From Gari tellinella (Eukaryota > Mollusca > Bivalvia > Cardiida > Psammobiidae): a stretch of DNA of 64,000 nt. Location of the stretch: NCBI GenBank assembly GCA_922989275.2, contig OV277870.1:48728356-48792355 (forward strand). Direction: 5' to 3'. Shown here piece by piece: positions 60,741 through 64,000 of this stretch. The position numbers and the translations under genes are program-made. Numbering within the stretch: position 1 is the first letter of the stretch; each line of letters starts with the position of its first letter. The notes beneath the pieces are model-generated. The model was not told where the DNA came from. It was given only the letters and a program-made list of their open reading frames with translations, and did no database searches.

Positions 60741-60869
60741 TTTGATAAAAAACGCATGTCACTCACTGTCAGTCATTGGGGACTCATATAAAGTTGTGCC
60801 CTTCTGGGCAATCTGACCAGAAGAGCTCCTGTCTGCTCTGTGTGGGGGACTCATGTCTGCTCTCGCAAA

Positions 60870-60955
60870 ATGTGACTGTATAAAGGGAAACTTTTATCTT
60901 CATTGGAAGAATAAATCAAAGGCATAGATAAGCGTATCTATGGAGTAATGGGTTA
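60870..60955 (+). mobile_element. TTAA-A right-end fragment
   Basis: TGACTGTATAAAGGGAAACT ... GGAGTAATGGGTTAA only. Confidence 0.65.
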
Positions 60956-61377
60956 AACTGTCACCTGTGTTTCATACCATCAATCTTCATCTGAGTAATA
61001 GAGCAGTTTTTACTATAATAGAGCATTCCTAATAGTCTATAATGTCATCTAAATGGTGAGAGACTTGTTTGGCATGCTAGATTTCTCACTCAGGTACGCT
61101 TGTTTGTAACTGTTGGCATTTAGAAGCATGTGTTTTCCCACAGCCGGAAGATGTTCCCATTGTGCAATAAAATATAACAGATGAGCTTCTAAATGTTTGT
61201 GGTTAGTATTTTTTCAATGATTCGTTTAATACCACAGTCGATGCATTTGCCAATTTACGTAATTGCCCTGCATCTGTATTTTGGGTATCGCAGATATAGC
61301 ATAAACAAACTGATACCTGGATTGATTTTGTAGTAAAAGAAAACCTCACATTACCCATCTTCTGTTGTTAGCATATA
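60956..61377. other. no recognisable feature
   Basis: Unique-looking AT-rich sequence; no open frame or motif I can support. Confidence 0.4.
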
Positions 61378-61622
61378 CTAACCCTTTCCCCCCTGTAGAA
61401 GCGACTTTAAGCTTATTCATTTTATTCCTCCACAGTAGAAAATAATTCCAATTTAAGAATATGTATTACCAGAAATATTTTCTATATTCTAGCAGATGGT
61501 AGCTTAAAGCAGGCTGAAAGTAAAGCAGAATGCGCCTTCAGGCACATTCTGCTTACTCTTAACCTGCTTTGAGTAGTCACTTGTCTTCAAAACTAATAAT
61601 AAGCTATGGGGTAAAAGGTTAA
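61378..61622 (-). mobile_element. TTAA-A MITE
   Basis: CTAACCCTTTCCCCCCTGTA to GGGGTAAAAGGTTAA, tip GCGCCTTCAGGCAC. Confidence 0.8.
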
Positions 61623-61627
61623 CATAA

Positions 61628-61800
61628 TATTAACACTTTTTGAAAGCATTGTAGACCCAGATCATGGTCTGCACTGTTTCCTAATAGGAGCTGTCTGGCA
61701 TGATTATGCACTCTTTCTGGAGGAAGAGTTTCCTAATTTTATTAGCCAATGTATTATTTCAGATGTTAGATAGTCCTAAAGGAGCTTTCTGCTTTACTTT
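61628..61800 (+). mobile_element. TTAA-E fragment and TA-4 half hairpin
   Basis: AACACTTTTTGAAAGCATTG, TAGACCCAGATCATGGTCTG (stem collapsed), GAGCTGTCTGGCATG, then AAAGGAGCTTTCTGCTTTAC. Confidence 0.45.
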
Positions 61801-61821
61801 CAATGTATTTATTTATTTCTC

Positions 61822-62071
61822 TTAACCCATTACCCCATTAATACGCCTTTTGACACCTTTAATTAATTTCTCCACTGAAGAAAATAATCTTGCTTTATAC
61901 AGCAATGAATATGCATCCTTACAAATATTTTATCTCCTAGCAGGTGGTAGCTTAAAGCAGGCTGAAAGTAAAGCAGAATGCGCCTTAAGGCGCATTCTGC
62001 TTTACTTTCAACCTGCTTTAAGTGGTCACCTATCTTCAACACTAGAAACAGGTTATGGGGTAATGGGTTAA
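61822..62071 (-). mobile_element. TTAA-A MITE, excellent copy
   Basis: TTAACCCATTACCCCATTAA to GGGGTAATGGGTTAA; perfect core with tip GCGCCTTAAGGCGC. A useful consensus reference for the family. Confidence 0.9.
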
Positions 62072-62123
62072 GTATACAACATGTCATTTTATCACAGTTA
62101 AACGTTCAATAGAAGCTGTACAA

Positions 62124-62247
62124 TGTGCTTTAAGCTATCATCTGGAAAGATATGGAAATGCCTTCTGTGTTTTATATTCAGCAATTCCTTAGACTTCTTT
62201 CCATAATAGGAGGCGTAAAAAGGCTTATTTATGGAGTAATGGGTTAA
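62124..62247 (+). mobile_element. TTAA-A right half
   Basis: GTGCTTTAAGCTATCATCTG ... GGAGTAATGGGTTAA; the left half is absent. Confidence 0.65.
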
Positions 62248-62367
62248 TTCACATTCAAAATAATTATGCCTTGTTTAAGGAGAATCATCAAATTCAACAC
62301 TTGGTGTATTATGCATGCAGTGTCTGTAGGGTTAATTGTCTAATTGAACGCATGCAGTTTTTACTTT

Positions 62368-62500
62368 CTAACCCTTTGCCTGCTTATCACAATTTTACAA
62401 GAATTTGAAAGCAGTTTGGTTCAAGATCCGATGCCAAGAAATGTGGCATTTGATCTAATAAGGATCCAAACAATTTTAATCTTGGGTTAGACTTTAACTA
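62368..62500 (+). mobile_element. TTAA-B' left part and hairpin
   Basis: CTAACCCTTTGCCTGCTTAT, GAAAGCAGTTTGGTTCAAGA / TAATAAGGATCCAAACAATT, tip GCCAAGAAATGTGGC; the right end is missing. Confidence 0.55.
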
Positions 62501-62547
62501 AAATGGCTTGATAATTAAATTTTAAAAACAATACAGAACATGACTGT

Positions 62548-62612
62548 ATAACAAATAGTTCAGACCCTGGTAATTCAGGAGCCCTTTGATCTAGGTCTAT
62601 CATGTTTGCAAA
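62548..62612. repeat. TTAA-C/E-type hairpin fragment
   Basis: CAAATAGTTCAGACCCTGGT ... GATCTAGGTCTATCATGTTT, degraded. Confidence 0.35.
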
Positions 62613-62728
62613 GATAGATATACATGTACATGTACTTGTATCTGGTTGCAGCACCAAAAAGGTTTATGGGTACTGTTTTTCTGGCAATGCTTTTGTTTAT
62701 TTTGTTGCAAGAATAAGCATATAGAGCC

Positions 62729-62953
62729 TTACCTCTTTGCACCCTAGCCACATACACATGATAACCTATACAAACAGTTCAGATCCAAATAAGATGTCCC
62801 AAAATGCAGGGTCTTATCAGGATCCAAACTGTTTGACAATCTGACACTATTTTGAAAAGAAATATTTAGAAAAATCTATATTAAGAACAGCAGCAGTCTA
62901 GGAAACGACATTTGTTGCAAATGCAAATAATTACCCAGCATGCAAAGAGTTAA
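62729..62953 (-). mobile_element. TTAA-B MITE
   Basis: TTACCTCTTTGCACCCTAGC to TTACCCAGCATGCAAAGAGTTAA in reverse. Hairpin CAAACAGTTCAGATCCAAAT / ATCAGGATCCAAACTGTTTG. Confidence 0.75.
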
Positions 62954-63106
62954 AGATACATATGTAAGTCATGTAGGTGGTAATTATCAAAGTGCATTAC
63001 AACATAAAACTGTCATGTTATGGGAGATTTGCTGATTCCATTATATTGCTTTCAAGAGTAATTGTTTCAAATTGCTGAAAACTCATTGTTTTGCTGTTGT
63101 TGTTTT

Positions 63107-63617
63107 GTAACCCTTTTCCCCATAGCCTGTTTCTAGTAATGAAGTTATAATAGGTCACAGATCACTTACACTTAACCCATTACCCCATACATACACCTTT
63201 AATTTATTCCTCCACTGATGGAAATAGTTCCAATTTATACTGTCATGAATATGTAACATAAGAAATATTTTCTATTTACTAACAGATGGTATCTTAAAAC
63301 AGGCTCTAGGTAAAGCAGAATGCACATAAGAATGCATTCTGCTTTACTTTCAACCTGCTTTGAATGGTCACCTATCTTCAATACTAGAGACAGGCTATGA
63401 GGTAATGGGTTAAAGCTGGTTGAAAGTAAAGCAGAATACACCTTAAGGTGCATTCTGCTTTACTTTCAGCCTCCTTTAAGCTACCATCTGCTAGGATAGA
63501 AACTATTTTTGTATGGTACATATTTATAACTGAATGAAGTATAAAGTTGAACTATTTCCATCAGGGGAAGAATGAAATAAAAGCTTGAAAATACATATCT
63601 ATGGAGTAAAGGGTTAA
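63107..63617 (+). mobile_element. TTAA-A MITE hosting another
   Basis: GTAACCCTTTTCCCCATAGC ... GATCACTTACAC|inner|AGCTGGTTGAAAGTAAAGCA, tip ACACCTTAAGGTGC, ... GGAGTAAAGGGTTAA. The break is at the CACTTAAAGC site. Confidence 0.8.
63172..63413 (-). mobile_element. TTAA-A MITE nested in TTAA-A
   Basis: TTAACCCATTACCCCATACA to GAGGTAATGGGTTAA; tip GCACATAAGAATGC, nearly unpaired. Confidence 0.85.
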
Positions 63618-63978
63618 AATGAAACAGAATTAAGTAATTTGGAGGGAGCTGTTAACCTTGCATGCATGCTATTACTGGTATATTAACTTAAGGCATGTTT
63701 AATAAGAACAGTGCCATTTTGGCTGTCTGTTTCACACAAAACTTGCTAAATCAGATGTGTTGCAAACCCTGCTGTCATATACAGACAATCTTGTAGTAAA
63801 ATAAGACCAATTGTTAAATTAATTGATATACAATTTTGTCTGACTGCTAGTACTCAAACATAATATTATATAATAATTATACAACACATATTAGCAGAAT
63901 GTTTAGATAAAGTTTGCTAACCCATAAGCACTATACTGTGACCAGTTACATCAGAGTTATTGCCCTTCACTTGTATAA
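63618..63978. other. no recognisable feature apart from a TTAA-B start
   Basis: TTAACCTTGCATGCATGCTA at 63652 looks like a TTAA-B left end; nothing follows. Confidence 0.4.
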
Positions 63979-64000
63979 TAACCCATTCCCCCCATAGCTG
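63979..64000 (+). mobile_element. TTAA-A MITE cut by the window end
   Basis: TAACCCATTCCCCCCATAGC is a TTAA-A left end; the rest lies outside the window. Confidence 0.6.

Noticed and set aside
61863..62087. Recurring peptide 'LKQVESKAECALRRILLYFQ' in many short frames
   Set aside because: It is the translated TTAA-A hairpin core; frames appear on both strands of the same palindrome and end at element borders.

Overview
The window looks like gene-free, repeat-saturated DNA from an animal nuclear genome. I found no protein-coding gene, rRNA or intact canonical tRNA. The longest open frame (146 codons, 25352-25792) is a translated 30-bp minisatellite. The base composition is AT-rich. The 'TTTTAGCTCACC ... 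GGTGAGC ... GGGCCAT..GGCCCTTGTT' repeat and the long families of short inverted-repeat elements point to a lophotrochozoan, most likely a bivalve mollusc. The species cannot be named from this.

Almost everything recognisable is a non-autonomous DNA transposon (MITE) or a tandem repeat. Family names below are mine. TTAA-A: about 250-bp elements bounded by TTAA, termini CCCATTACCCCATA, with an AAGCAGGTTGAAAGTAAAGC hairpin core; more than 45 copies or fragments. '+' copies have the CCATAGCCTGTTTC arm on the left. TTAA-B and degenerate B' relatives: termini CTCTTTGCATGCTGG or CCCTTTGCCTGCTGG, core hairpin AAACAGTTTGGATCC plus a GACGCCG stem. TTAA-C: termini CCCTTTGAGCCCTAG and CCTTTCCTCCCTGAAAC, core CAGTGTAGACCCTGATCAGA. 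TTAA-D: CCCATTTTATGCGGG. TTAA-E and TTAA-F are smaller groups, TTAA-G starts AGGGACTCGCAACC, and TTAA-H is a single 1.04-kb insertion. hAT-1 (CAGGGCTCCAGATAAG) and hAT-2 (CAGGGCTGCCATTTCTCCGG) have CAG..CTG ends and about 6-bp target duplications. hAT-3 is a 2.3-kb element. TA-1 to TA-4 have CAGT..ACTG ends flanked by TA, like Tc1/mariner MITEs. A 2.75-kb element with 27-bp terminal repeats (TIR-K, 4582-7327) and two GTGAGC-type elements complete the set.

Layout. 0-4.5 kb: TA elements and a diverged tandem array. 4.6-7.3 kb: TIR-K. 7.3-23.5 kb: dense hAT-1, hAT-2, TTAA-A and TTAA-C. 23.8-25.8 kb: a 30-bp minisatellite split by TTAA-H. 25.8-45 kb: TTAA-A nests, a TTAA-B element split by a GTGAGC element, TTAA-G, and a cluster of heat-shock-element-like motifs. 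45-48 kb: hAT-3 inside a TTAA-A copy. 48.7-56.6 kb: nested TA-3/TTAA-A and a run of TTAA-B. 57.3-59.4 kb: a four-level nest. 59.6-60.7 kb: a tandem array. 61-64 kb: more TTAA-A.

There is no gene pathway here; the biology is that of the repeats. The main observations are: (1) TTAA-A copies repeatedly insert into TTAA sites carried by other TTAA-A copies, including the exact dyad centre of the hairpin; (2) identical hairpin cores sit inside elements with unrelated termini, suggesting module exchange; (3) hairpin tips co-vary between arms, and the hAT-1 centre occurs in both orientations, as expected if palindromes are rewritten by hairpin- or cruciform-dependent repair. All family and superfamily assignments rest on termini and target duplications read by eye, with no database search.
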